From an uncultured Lachnospiraceae bacterium (GTDB taxonomy: Bacteria; Bacillota; Clostridia; Lachnospirales; Lachnospiraceae): DNA of 14,030 nt. This document shows positions 5,986 to 13,952 of the stretch, piece after piece (position 1 is the stretch's first letter; each line of letters opens with the position of its first letter). The stretch lies in assembly GCA_910585065.1 (NCBI GenBank), contig CAJUCG010000068.1:1-14030 (forward strand). The letters are read 5' to 3'. The position numbers and the translations under genes are program-made. The notes beneath the pieces were generated by a model. It searched no databases, was not told the origin of the DNA, and worked only from the letters and a program-made list of their open reading frames with translations.

Positions 5986-8900
5986 TCACATTGTCACCTT
6001 TACCATCTGCCAGACAATCTCGCTAAAATATCTTGCAGGAATATCCCGCAGAAAAAGTGCTTTCTCCGCATCCGCTTCATCATATACATAACTTCCTCTG
6101 GCAATCGTCCCCGCCTTGTAAAACCGCATATCATAAATGGTAACTTCCTCATTTTCAGCGTAGCCCACGAAACTTCCGGAAAAATGCAGTTCTGCGCCAA
6201 GACCTATCTGTGCATCCTCACGGTAATAAGTATCAAATCCGCCCGCATCCTTCACGGAACCGCGATACCAGCCAAGTCCGGTAAGTCTGCTAAAGAGAGT
6301 CAAATCATTTACTGTCTTATCCTTGAAACGGGTAAGCTCCTGTTTATCCTCCTCCTCCTTAGTCATCGGGTAAATTGGTCGGTTAAGCTGCTCAAACGGC
6401 TGCACAATCTCATAATCTGCAAGCTGTTCCTTCCACATTTCCCTCGATTTTTCTGTCAGTTCAATCGGATGCACCAGACCAATTCTTCCCTGTTTTGGAA
6501 ATTCGAACTCGTCCTCATCCTCCGTGTTGAACGATCCATCTTCCATATAGCGGAAACTTTTTGTCAACCTGCCATCCTGATACATCCCCCAGATCAGTCC
6601 GATAGCAAACTGATGCATAATCGGATTCTTTACAAAAAGCTGCTTCCACGCATCTACGTCCCATTCACGCGCGGTAGAAAGTGCCATTTCAAGACGCTGT
6701 TTTTGACTTGCAATAATAGTTTTTATCTGTTTTTTCATTATCTTAAATTCTTCATAGGAAGAAGCTGCTTTTGCCACATCATCCTTTTTCCCCGGCGCAG
6801 GAAGATTTTTCAGCTTTTTTCCGCGCGTTAAGTTTTGTGGAGTATCCTCCCCACAAACGCCCTCGAACATCTCAATTTCCAGTGCGGTTGTAATGGTCAC
6901 AATAAATTTCCGCCCGCCATAATCAAATATCCGCTCCATCCTCTCATCAAAGCCCAAATCCGGCACAATCCGATCCGCCAGTTCCTCGCGTGTAATGCCA
7001 AGTTGTTCTGCCGCAAAGGTAAGTGCCTCGTTTGCTGCTGCGCGCACCTGCTTAAACTTAAATTTTCCCGCAATTCCATCCACATACAGCAGTGCCTGTG
7101 GAAGCGGATTTAAACTTAAAGCCTTAACTGCCTCACACGCGATCGCACCCCGTGCCTGCTGCGGCCATTCCTTAATCTGGCGAAAAAGTTTTTCGATGAT
7201 CGCACCGCCCCCATGGATCGCTGCTGCATAAAGTACCCAGCGTTTTTTCGCCTCCGCACCCGCTTCCATCCACTTATCAAACAATTCATTTACATAAACA
7301 GAAAACTCTGCCGCATTTAAATCCTTTGCTAAAAATTCTGCCTTTTTGCTTACCCCGCAGCCGTCCGCAGAAGAATAACAAAGAAGAACTGCCTGTAAAT
7401 ATTCTTCCTCTACAGGTTTCTTCTGCATTTCATCCGCTGCCGTATTCTGGTCTTTCTCCTCCTGCACCCTACTATCCGGCACCTCTGCTGCCCCTATCCT
7501 ATGCACCGCTGAAAATGGAGTTTCATATGCCCAGGCAAGCCCTCTCTTCTTTCCGCCCTTGTGCAGTTCCTTTACCAGTTCCGCCCGCGAGAGCGTCTTC
7601 TCTGCTTTCACTCCCGCTTTTGCACCCTTATTTTCAATCCCCAAAACACTTTTTAAAATTTCTTCTACCTTCGCATTTTTCTCCTTCTCCATCGCCTGTA
7701 AAAACAGTTCTCTATAATCCGCGCCAGATTCCTGCCACGCCGAAAACACCTTGATTGCAAGTTCTCTTTCTGCCGCTTTTCTCGAAAAGAGAAATCCTTT
7801 TATCTCCTCCTCCCAGTCTTTTTGCAGGCACAAAATTTTATAAAGCTGCTGTTTTACTGCCTTTGAACCATCCTGAGAGTATTTTAAAATTTCCGCCTTG
7901 TTGCCCGCCGTATCCTGGGAGAGTACCTGAAGCCCTATGCAGCGGCAAAATGCATCCGCGCCAGCAAAAGCCAGAAGCGTTTCCTCGCGCCTCTCGCTTA
8001 GGCATTCGCTCAGATATTTTTTGACACTGCGAAAGAAAGTATTTTGTTCCTTCTCTATATATAGATCGTCATAGACCATGCTGATCACAGGAAGCTGCAT
8101 GGATAGAGTAAGTCCCTCCATTTCCAGATCGGCAAACATCTTTCGGATGCGCGCTGGCTCAATCTTGTCCGAATTATACTTTCCCCTTCTTCTGATTCTC
8201 TGTCCAAAAAAGGCAGGCAAGCCCCTAAAAAGCATATAGACCTCAACGCGCCGAAGAAAATCCTCCTCATTATAATTTTCATGATAACTCGCCAGAAGTC
8301 CCCACTCATAATGTCCTCCATAAACATTACTTAATAAACTCCGGTTATAATCTTTATGGAATCTCTCAAATGCGCTTTCCCCGCGCAGCCATGCTTTGGC
8401 TACATCAAGGTTTGGATCATCTCGCACCAATTCCACAATCAGTTTTTCCCTCTCTTTGCTGTTACCTGTCCGCCGCCGTTCAGTCACAAGCTTTTCGTAC
8501 AGTTCCGGCTTCTGCGTTTTAACCATCAGCAGCATATGATTCGCCCGCACCGCTGGCATCGACTCCATCACATGAAGATAAACTTCTGTATTTTCCTCAA
8601 GCTGCTCTGCTAAAATATTTCGGTGAGATCCATTTGCTGCCCAGGTTAAATATGCTTCACTGTCAATTCCGAAAATTTTATCATAGGAACCGCCCTTTGT
8701 ACAGATATCTATATTTGTTCCTCTGCTCATTGTAAGCAATGCCCCCAATGTCTTCTGCATATCTGCCAAAAGACAAAGCCGGACAATATTTTTCAGCTTT
8801 TCTGAATAGATATAATTTATGTATGATAATCCCGCCGTCAATTTTAACATTGTCTCAGAAACCGGCGGCTTCGCGCCGACAAATGTCTTAAATCTCTCCG

Positions 8901-9597
8901 GGATTTCCCCGCCTGATAAAGCTTCTGAAAGCTCATTAAGAAGCGGCTGGCTGACCGAACCGAAATATAACTTGGCAAAGAATGTTACAGCAATATCCTC
9001 ATAGTCAGAAAACATCTGCTGATCTTCCTTTTCAATCATTGGAACCGGTTGTGGCGTGGTCAGACGTTTTATATAAAAGTAAAGGGCAAGCAGAACAAAT
9101 TTCCCGTTTGGTTCTCGGTTTACCTCCAGCGCGAAAGCCTGCTTTAACACTTCCGGATTTTTCCCCGCAAGGTCAAGTACTGATCCAAACCTATAACTGT
9201 CCGGATAGGAACTCATTGCTACATCCGCGCCATGCACCGCTGTCATCCTTACCCGATCTAACCATTCCGTCTGCTTTAAAATGTGGAAAATTTGCTCCGG
9301 AACCATCGCATAGCAAGTCGTTTTTCCCCTTGCAAACAGGAGCTGAAAGAGTTTTCCCATATCCGCTTTTACTAATTGTAAACCATCTCTTTCCTTTTTG
9401 CGGATCAGATCATAAAACATCTTGGTTACAGGTGCCGAATCAATGCTGGAGAGATCTGAAAATCCAATTTTTTCCAGTATATCAATCTCTTCCTCCCCGG
9501 ACAGATACGCTTTTGCCGCCTTTTGCTCCTCCTCTGAAAATTCTAAAAGAGAGAATAATTTTGTCCATTTATCAACTTCGATTTCCCTTTGATTCAT
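5986..9597 (-). CDS. Full-length DUF4132 protein
   Basis: A 1203-residue protein of the DUF4132 family, which includes E. coli YehI and MolR. No signal peptide or membrane segment is visible, so it is probably cytoplasmic. The first 570 or so residues are helical without a motif I recognise. Residues about 580-870 look like HEAT-type helical repeats. A lysine- and glutamate-rich linker lies near 650-730. The C-terminal module (about 860-1203) carries the family signatures EELADRIVPDLGFD (871-884), FDYGGRKF, the KLKNLPAPGKKDD stretch, W-x-VDAWKQLF, and DIPARYFSEIVWQM near the end. No WGR domain is visible. The biochemical role of the family is not established. GGAGG stands about 10 nt before the ATG. 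The gene follows a paralogous short gene by 30 bases and precedes the GNAT gene by 43, so the three are probably co-transcribed. Confidence 0.9.
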   Translation of the reverse strand: MNQREIEVDKWTKLFSLLEFSEEEQKAAKAYLSGEEEIDILEKIGFSDLSSIDSAPVTKMFYDLIRKKERDGLQLVKADMGKLFQLLFARGKTTCYAMVPEQIFHILKQTEWLDRVRMTAVHGADVAMSSYPDSYRFGSVLDLAGKNPEVLKQAFALEVNREPNGKFVLLALYFYIKRLTTPQPVPMIEKEDQQMFSDYEDIAVTFFAKLYFGSVSQPLLNELSEALSGGEIPERFKTFVGAKPPVSETMLKLTAGLSYINYIYSEKLKNIVRLCLLADMQKTLGALLTMSRGTNIDICTKGGSYDKIFGIDSEAYLTWAANGSHRNILAEQLEENTEVYLHVMESMPAVRANHMLLMVKTQKPELYEKLVTERRRTGNSKEREKLIVELVRDDPNLDVAKAWLRGESAFERFHKDYNRSLLSNVYGGHYEWGLLASYHENYNEEDFLRRVEVYMLFRGLPAFFGQRIRRRGKYNSDKIEPARIRKMFADLEMEGLTLSMQLPVISMVYDDLYIEKEQNTFFRSVKKYLSECLSERREETLLAFAGADAFCRCIGLQVLSQDTAGNKAEILKYSQDGSKAVKQQLYKILCLQKDWEEEIKGFLFSRKAAERELAIKVFSAWQESGADYRELFLQAMEKEKNAKVEEILKSVLGIENKGAKAGVKAEKTLSRAELVKELHKGGKKRGLAWAYETPFSAVHRIGAAEVPDSRVQEEKDQNTAADEMQKKPVEEEYLQAVLLCYSSADGCGVSKKAEFLAKDLNAAEFSVYVNELFDKWMEAGAEAKKRWVLYAAAIHGGGAIIEKLFRQIKEWPQQARGAIACEAVKALSLNPLPQALLYVDGIAGKFKFKQVRAAANEALTFAAEQLGITREELADRIVPDLGFDERMERIFDYGGRKFIVTITTALEIEMFEGVCGEDTPQNLTRGKKLKNLPAPGKKDDVAKAASSYEEFKIMKKQIKTIIASQKQRLEMALSTAREWDVDAWKQLFVKNPIMHQFAIGLIWGMYQDGRLTKSFRYMEDGSFNTEDEDEFEFPKQGRIGLVHPIELTEKSREMWKEQLADYEIVQPFEQLNRPIYPMTKEEEDKQELTRFKDKTVNDLTLFSRLTGLGWYRGSVKDAGGFDTYYREDAQIGLGAELHFSGSFVGYAENEEVTIYDMRFYKAGTIARGSYVYDEADAEKALFLRDIPARYFSEIVWQMVKVTM

Positions 9598-9627
9598 TAT
9601 ATTTTGCCCTCCTGCTCTCCAAGTTTT

Positions 9628-10719
9628 TTATTCCTTCCCCCACAAATACGAATCCTCTCCTGCTTCCATAATCTGTCTAACTACTTCGCTAAAATATCTC
9701 GATGGAATATCTTTAAGGGCAATCGCCCTCTCCTTATCTTTCTCATCATAGATATGCGTTTTCCAATCAAAGGTTCCCGACTTGAAAAACCTCGCCCCAT
9801 ACAGTTCGATTTCCATATTATCCCACGGTGTATTGCCCGAAGTATGCAGCTCCACACAAAGCCCTGCATCCTTATCTTCGCGGTAGTAAATATCATAAAA
9901 GTCATGCTCATCAACAGAACATCCACAGTGCCATCCAAATTTTTCTAATCTATCTCCAAAAATTTCATCAAGAAAGAATTTGCCCTTACAGCGCACAAGC
10001 TCCTTCTTTTTTTCCTCCTGTTTATGTACAGTATAAGTTCTTAAATTGAGCTGCCCTATCGGCTGCTCTTCAATATCGTCTTTCCAGAGCTGTTCCTGCC
10101 ATACCTTTTTCTCCTCTTTAGTCAATTCTGTCGGAAAAACAAGACCAATCCTTGCATCCTCCGGGAGCAGAAACTCTTCTCCCCACATATCATAAAATAA
10201 TCCGTCCCTTCGATGACGAAAACTTTGTAACAACTGTCCATCTTTATAGATTCCCCAGATCAGTGCAAAGGAAAGCGGGCGCATAATCGGATGTTTCCCA
10301 AACAATTCCCTCCATGCATCTACACTCCAACATCTTCCGGTCATAAGTGCCAATTCCATTCGTCTTTTCTGAGTTTTCACTACTGCATTCAGCTCTTTTT
10401 TCATCTTTTTAAATTCTTCCTGTGCGGTCTCCGCCTTAACTAAATCATCAGTTCTTCTAGGTTTTGGAAGACTTTTCATTTTCTTTTTGAGTTCTTGCCC
10501 CTCCAATTCAAATACCTCAAACTTGGCACCGGGCGCGATTGCACACAGAGTTACAGAAAAACTGCGCGTCCCATAGTCAAAGCATCTCTCCTTGTTCTCT
10601 TCAAATCCTACAGTCGGCACATTCCTGTCCGCCAGTTCCTCTAATGTAATTCCAAGGCTTGCCGCAAATCTCTCTTCCTGCGCTGCTATTTTTGCTTTCT
10701 TTCCCCCTGAATTTGTCAT
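9628..10719 (-). CDS. Stand-alone C-terminal DUF4132 module, paralogue of its downstream neighbour
   Basis: A 363-residue protein matching residues from about 850 to the end of the neighbouring 1203-residue protein. Aligned by eye from LGIT through the F after FDYG, 23 of 33 residues agree; later matches include SVDAWRELF, HPIMRPLSFALIWGIYKDG and DIPSRYFSEVVRQI. It lacks the large helical N-terminal part. This looks designed rather than broken: the ATG has GGAGGG 7 nt upstream, its own promoter lies at 10767-10795, and the frame is open throughout. The first 18 residues (MTNSGGKKAKIAAQEERF) correspond to the last repeat helix of the long protein. It ends with an extra EDSYLWGKE tail. It may be a partner or decoy of the long protein, or a partial tandem duplicate keeping only the conserved module. 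Function unknown. Confidence 0.88.
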   Translation of the reverse strand: MTNSGGKKAKIAAQEERFAASLGITLEELADRNVPTVGFEENKERCFDYGTRSFSVTLCAIAPGAKFEVFELEGQELKKKMKSLPKPRRTDDLVKAETAQEEFKKMKKELNAVVKTQKRRMELALMTGRCWSVDAWRELFGKHPIMRPLSFALIWGIYKDGQLLQSFRHRRDGLFYDMWGEEFLLPEDARIGLVFPTELTKEEKKVWQEQLWKDDIEEQPIGQLNLRTYTVHKQEEKKKELVRCKGKFFLDEIFGDRLEKFGWHCGCSVDEHDFYDIYYREDKDAGLCVELHTSGNTPWDNMEIELYGARFFKSGTFDWKTHIYDEKDKERAIALKDIPSRYFSEVVRQIMEAGEDSYLWGKE

Positions 10720-10766
10720 TTCGCTTCCCTCCTACCGCAAATCCAAAGCTACCTTCTTATAGCACT

Positions 10767-10795
10767 ATTATAACACGAAATAAACTAATTTTCCA
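10767..10795 (-). promoter_or_regulatory. Promoter of the DUF4132-DUF4132-GNAT operon
   Basis: On the minus strand TGGAAA (10790-10795) and TATAAT (10767-10772) are 17 bp apart, and TGT immediately precedes the -10, making an extended -10 element. The start point would be near 10760, giving a leader of about 40 nt. This separates the DUF4132 genes from the DUF5131 gene upstream, although readthrough is possible because no terminator is obvious after DUF5131. Confidence 0.65.
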
Positions 10796-10844
10796 TTCTT
10801 GCGGCAATATTTTTTACACTTTCCCCCTATATTCGGCGGACTGC

Positions 10845-11660
10845 TCAGCATCTGCCGCACCACCGGCATCCATTACATATCTCCTTTCGGCTGCATGAAC
10901 GGCACCGCTTCTGTACTCGGACATCCCCATTTACTGGCGGATACTGCAGCCCGGAGCGCAGTGCCTGTACTCGATGATAAGCTTTGCAAATATTATACTG
11001 TCTGCCATCTTTTACAAAGACATTCCCCGTCCCACAAAAAGAAAAAGGAACCTGATATTTTTTGCACTGTGCAAAAAGGGACTTCACCCACTCATAGTGC
11101 AGTGGTCTTGCCCCTTCATAATTTTCTCCGTCCGCCAACACGGACTCAATCTGCCCGCGGGCAAGGTAGGAGTCCAGATTTACTTCCCCGATAAAGGGAG
11201 CAACCATAATGCCCTTATGCTTGGCTGGAAGATCTAGTAAAATAGGAATCCGCTCATCCGCCCGCCTCTGATTCTCCGCAGTTACACTCAGGGAAACATT
11301 CTCCCATCCATCTAACCAATCCCACGGCAGACACTTCTCTATGCGTTCTGCCCGCTTGGTCAAAAGAGAAAAATGGACATCGGATCGAGTGCGAATCATA
11401 TCCCACACATCATCCCGCCATGAATCTGCCTCCTCAAGAAAAAAGTCGCTGGTTATACAGACCCGGACATATGCACCGCTCTTTATCTTAAAATTTCCCT
11501 GTCTATCCTTTTTCAGCGGAAGATTAAAATTTGTCACAACCTTGTAGATCACACTGCCATCTTTTTCCCTCTCTTTGTCCTGATAAAACATATAGCAGTT
11601 TTCACAGCCCTCGCTATATTTGTGACAGCCATGCCACGGATTCCAAATATTACTGCCCAT
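10845..11660 (-). CDS. DUF5131 family protein (phage Gp37/Gp68-like), cysteine-rich tail
   Basis: A 271-residue protein opening with NIWNPWHGCHKYSEGCENCY, the hallmark of the DUF5131 (Gp37/Gp68) family first noted in phages. Its cysteines (12, 19, 22) are spaced C-x6-C-x2-C, which recalls the iron-sulphur site of radical SAM enzymes but with a longer first gap. Downstream are VRVCITSDFFLEEADSWR (65-82), FSLLTKRAERI (97-107) and FSFCGTGNVFVKDGR (206-220). The tail is striking: six cysteines (253, 256, 262, 265, 268, 271) in the last 19 residues, enough to hold a second metal or iron-sulphur centre. GGAG lies 8 nt before the ATG. It starts about 100 bases after thrS and has no clear promoter, so it may rely on readthrough. 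Substrate and function are unknown; the radical SAM link is inference. Confidence 0.85.
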   Translation of the reverse strand: MGSNIWNPWHGCHKYSEGCENCYMFYQDKEREKDGSVIYKVVTNFNLPLKKDRQGNFKIKSGAYVRVCITSDFFLEEADSWRDDVWDMIRTRSDVHFSLLTKRAERIEKCLPWDWLDGWENVSLSVTAENQRRADERIPILLDLPAKHKGIMVAPFIGEVNLDSYLARGQIESVLADGENYEGARPLHYEWVKSLFAQCKKYQVPFSFCGTGNVFVKDGRQYNICKAYHRVQALRSGLQYPPVNGDVRVQKRCRSCSRKEICNGCRWCGRC

Positions 11661-11716
11661 TTTCCATTCTCCATATTTTTATTTTCTCCCACCCTATCCA
11701 CCTAATTATTTCTCAC

Positions 11717-11741
11717 AAAAAACAGCGGGAAGTCCCCCACC
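11717..11741 (-). terminator. Rho-independent terminator after thrS
   Basis: On the minus strand GGTGGG (11736-11741) pairs with CCCGCT (11724-11729), with two G-U pairs, around a 6-nt loop, and TGTTTTTTG follows directly. It begins 17 bases past the thrS stop codon, in the right place and orientation to end that transcript. Confidence 0.7.
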
Positions 11742-11758
11742 TTTTAAGTAGCAGGACA

Positions 11759-13513
11759 TCATCTTCCCTCCTTTCGCAAAATCTCTAACAGTTGGTAAAG
11801 AAACATATCTCCCAGATCCCCTTTCTCCCTCTCGCGGACAGAAATTTTTTTACTCTGCATTTCTCTCTCGCCGACAATAAGCATATATGGTACTCTCTCC
11901 ATCTGCGCAGTCCTTATTTTGTATCCGATTTTCTCCGCTCTTTTATCCATCTCACAGCGCATTCCCTCTTTTTCCAATCCCCTTTGTATTTCCTCTGCAT
12001 AGCCAATATATTTATCCGAGATAGGCAGGATTTTTACCTGTACTGGCGACAGCCACAGCGGGAATTTTCCGGCAAAATGTTCAATCAAAATTCCAATAAA
12101 CCGCTCGATTGAACCAAATACTACGCGGTGAATCACAATCGGGCGATGTTTCTTTCCATCCTCGCCGATATATTCTGCCTCAAAACGCTGCGGCAGTTGA
12201 AAATCAAGCTGAATCGTTCCACACTGCCAGGTTCTCCCAATTGAATCCTCCAAATGAAAATCAATTTTCGGTCCGTAAAATGCCCCGTCGCCCTCATTTA
12301 TAGCATAGGGAAGCCCTAGATCATCCAGGGCATTTTTTAATCCGTCCGTTGCCATTTCCCAGTCCTCATCACTCCCAATGGAATTTTCTGGTCTTGTAGA
12401 CAATTCCATATGATATTTAAACCCGAAATGGGAATATACTTCATCAATTAGGCGAACAACTCCCTTGATCTCGTCCGCTATCTGTTCCGGCATCATAAAA
12501 ATATGTGCGTCATCCTGCGTGCAGCACCGAACACGCATCAGACCATGCAGTGTCCCCGACTTTTCGTTTCGGTGTATCAGTCCCAATTCCCCAACGCGCA
12601 GGGGAAGTTCACGGTATGAGTGCGGCTCCATCTTATATACAAGCATCCCGCCCGGACAGTTCATCGGCTTTATCGCAAAATCTGCTTCATCGATCACTGT
12701 TGTATACATATTTTCTCTGTAATGTTCCCAGTGCCCGGAAGTTTCCCAAAGTTTGCGGTTTAAAATCATCGGAGTTGATATCTCCATATACCCCTCCCTT
12801 ATATGCAGTTTCCGCCAATAATCAATCAGCAGATTTTTTAATATCAGCCCTTTCGGAAGAAAGAAAGGAAATCCCGGTCCCTCATCAAAAAGTGCAAATA
12901 AGCCCAGCTCTTTTCCAAGTTTCCTGTGATCCCGCTTTTTTGCCTCTTCCAGCCGATCTAAATGCTCATCAAGCATTTCCCTGCTTGGGAACGACGTGCC
13001 ATAGATTCTGGTAAGCATCTTGTTCTCTTCACTGCCGCGCCAGTATGCTCCTGCGATAGACAATAGTTTAAATGCCTTAACTGCGCTGGTATAAGCAATA
13101 TGCGGTCCGGCGCACATCTCCAAGTATTCTCCCTGCTGATAAAAACTGATCTCTTCATTCTCCGGCAATTCCCGGAGCATCTCAATCTTATAAATTTCGT
13201 TTCGCTCCTTCATCATCTGCATTGCTCTCTTTCTATCTGTGGTAAAATGCTTTAGCTGCAAATTCTCTTTTACGATCTTTTTCATCTCCGTCTCAACCTC
13301 GGCAAAATTTTCCCAAGAAAAGCGAAAATCAAAATCGAAATCATAGTAAAATCCATCCGAGATTGCAGGACCAATCGCACATTTTGTATTTGGATACAGC
13401 CTTTTTACTGCCTGTGCCAAAATATGCGCCGTTGTATGGCGGAATGCTTCCCTTCCCATTGGCTCCTCAAATCCCGCCTCTTTTATGGAGCCGTCTTTCA
13501 TCTTAATCTTCAT
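11759..13513 (-). CDS. thrS: Threonyl-tRNA synthetase lacking the TGS domain
   Basis: Charges tRNA-Thr with threonine in the cytoplasm. At 584 residues it is about 55 shorter than the usual 640-residue enzyme: only some 20 residues precede the editing domain, so the N-terminal TGS domain is missing while the first few residues (MKIKMKDGS) still look like its start. The editing domain keeps His26 and His30 (RHTTAH) and Cys134/His138 (CAGPH); the position of the E. coli Asp180 is Glu132. The class II core has zinc ligands Cys286 (MNCPGG), His337 (DDAHIF) and His462 (IHRVVFGS), motif 2 Arg315 (HRNE) and motif 3 Arg471 (SIERFIG). The common RGFTQDDAH reads RCCTQDDAH. The C-terminal anticodon-binding domain is complete. 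AAAGGA lies 9 nt upstream of the ATG. Expression is controlled by the T-box leader in front. Confidence 0.96.
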   Translation of the reverse strand: MKIKMKDGSIKEAGFEEPMGREAFRHTTAHILAQAVKRLYPNTKCAIGPAISDGFYYDFDFDFRFSWENFAEVETEMKKIVKENLQLKHFTTDRKRAMQMMKERNEIYKIEMLRELPENEEISFYQQGEYLEMCAGPHIAYTSAVKAFKLLSIAGAYWRGSEENKMLTRIYGTSFPSREMLDEHLDRLEEAKKRDHRKLGKELGLFALFDEGPGFPFFLPKGLILKNLLIDYWRKLHIREGYMEISTPMILNRKLWETSGHWEHYRENMYTTVIDEADFAIKPMNCPGGMLVYKMEPHSYRELPLRVGELGLIHRNEKSGTLHGLMRVRCCTQDDAHIFMMPEQIADEIKGVVRLIDEVYSHFGFKYHMELSTRPENSIGSDEDWEMATDGLKNALDDLGLPYAINEGDGAFYGPKIDFHLEDSIGRTWQCGTIQLDFQLPQRFEAEYIGEDGKKHRPIVIHRVVFGSIERFIGILIEHFAGKFPLWLSPVQVKILPISDKYIGYAEEIQRGLEKEGMRCEMDKRAEKIGYKIRTAQMERVPYMLIVGEREMQSKKISVREREKGDLGDMFLYQLLEILRKEGR

Positions 13514-13560
13514 TTTACCTCATCCTTTCTTTAAATAAAATGTTTTGATTAACATAAGAA

Positions 13561-13603
13561 AAGCACCTTTAAAGATACTTATAGTATACCTTTAAGGGTG
13601 CTT
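13561..13603 (-). terminator. Regulated terminator of the thrS T-box
   Basis: A long stem, AAGCACC/GGTGCTT then one mismatch and TTAAAG/CTTTAA, capped by ATAC/GTAT, ends in TTTT. The bases GCACCCTT are shared with the antiterminator, so the two folds exclude each other. With charged tRNA-Thr this stem forms and stops transcription about 45 bases before the thrS start codon. Confidence 0.85.
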
Positions 13604-13917
13604 ACTGCACGGTTCCACCTTAATTTTTTACTTCAGGTTCCATCAAACCCTAACCTTTAACGCAGGTGTACGGTGACGCTTACTCTACTTTGGGCATCAC
13701 AGCTAAGGAATGGTTTTCACATACAATCCACATAGGCATCTTCCACCAGATAATGCCCTCTCTGTCTGCAATCAATATGCTACTTGTTTCCGTCATCGCT
13801 TTTCCTTATGTTTATCTGGCTTTATCCTGGCTGCTCCTATGGGTAAGCCCGTGGAATTCTCAATGCCAAGTACTCGCAATCGCACATTATTTTCAGACTT
13901 TGGAAATGCGAGCTGCC
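13561..13917 (-). ncRNA. T-box riboswitch leader of thrS (threonine specifier ACC)
   Basis: Senses uncharged tRNA-Thr and allows readthrough into thrS. Reading the minus strand: stem I is closed by TAAGGA (about 13803-13808) pairing with TCCTTA (13701-13706), and contains the GATGA motif, an AGAGAG bulge, a GGTG-containing apical loop, and GTGAAAACC, in which ACC (13712-13714) is the threonine specifier. Stem II is GTGATGC with GCGTCAC. The antiterminator is AAGG, bulge TGGAACC, GTGC, then GCAC and CCTT (13598-13621). The bulge TGGA would pair with a tRNA end UCCA. The competing terminator (13561-13603) pairs AAGCACC with GGTGCTT and TTAAAG with CTTTAA, followed by TTTT. All elements are in standard order. 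The part from 13810 to 13917 is an extra 5' extension. Confidence 0.93.
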
Positions 13918-13923
13918 ACATAT

Positions 13924-13952
13924 ATTATACGTTTATTCTTTGTAATTGTCAA
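13924..13952 (-). promoter_or_regulatory. Consensus promoter of thrS
   Basis: On the minus strand TTGACA (13947-13952) and TATAAT (13924-13929) match the sigma-A consensus exactly and are 17 bp apart. Start of transcription is expected near 13917. A promoter this strong fits a gene whose control is exercised by attenuation rather than initiation. Confidence 0.88.

Noticed and set aside
6184..6831. Rightward 215-codon open frame
   Set aside because: It is antisense to the DUF4132 coding region, shows no family motifs, is rich in Leu, Ile, Phe and Cys as mirror frames often are, and has no convincing ribosome binding site.
8982..9671. Rightward 229-codon open frame
   Set aside because: It is antisense to the start of the 1203-residue gene and spans the operon junction; no recognisable domain.
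13837..13886. A 16-codon leader peptide in the thrS 5' extension
   Set aside because: It has no ribosome binding site and no threonine codons, and the gene already has a complete T-box.
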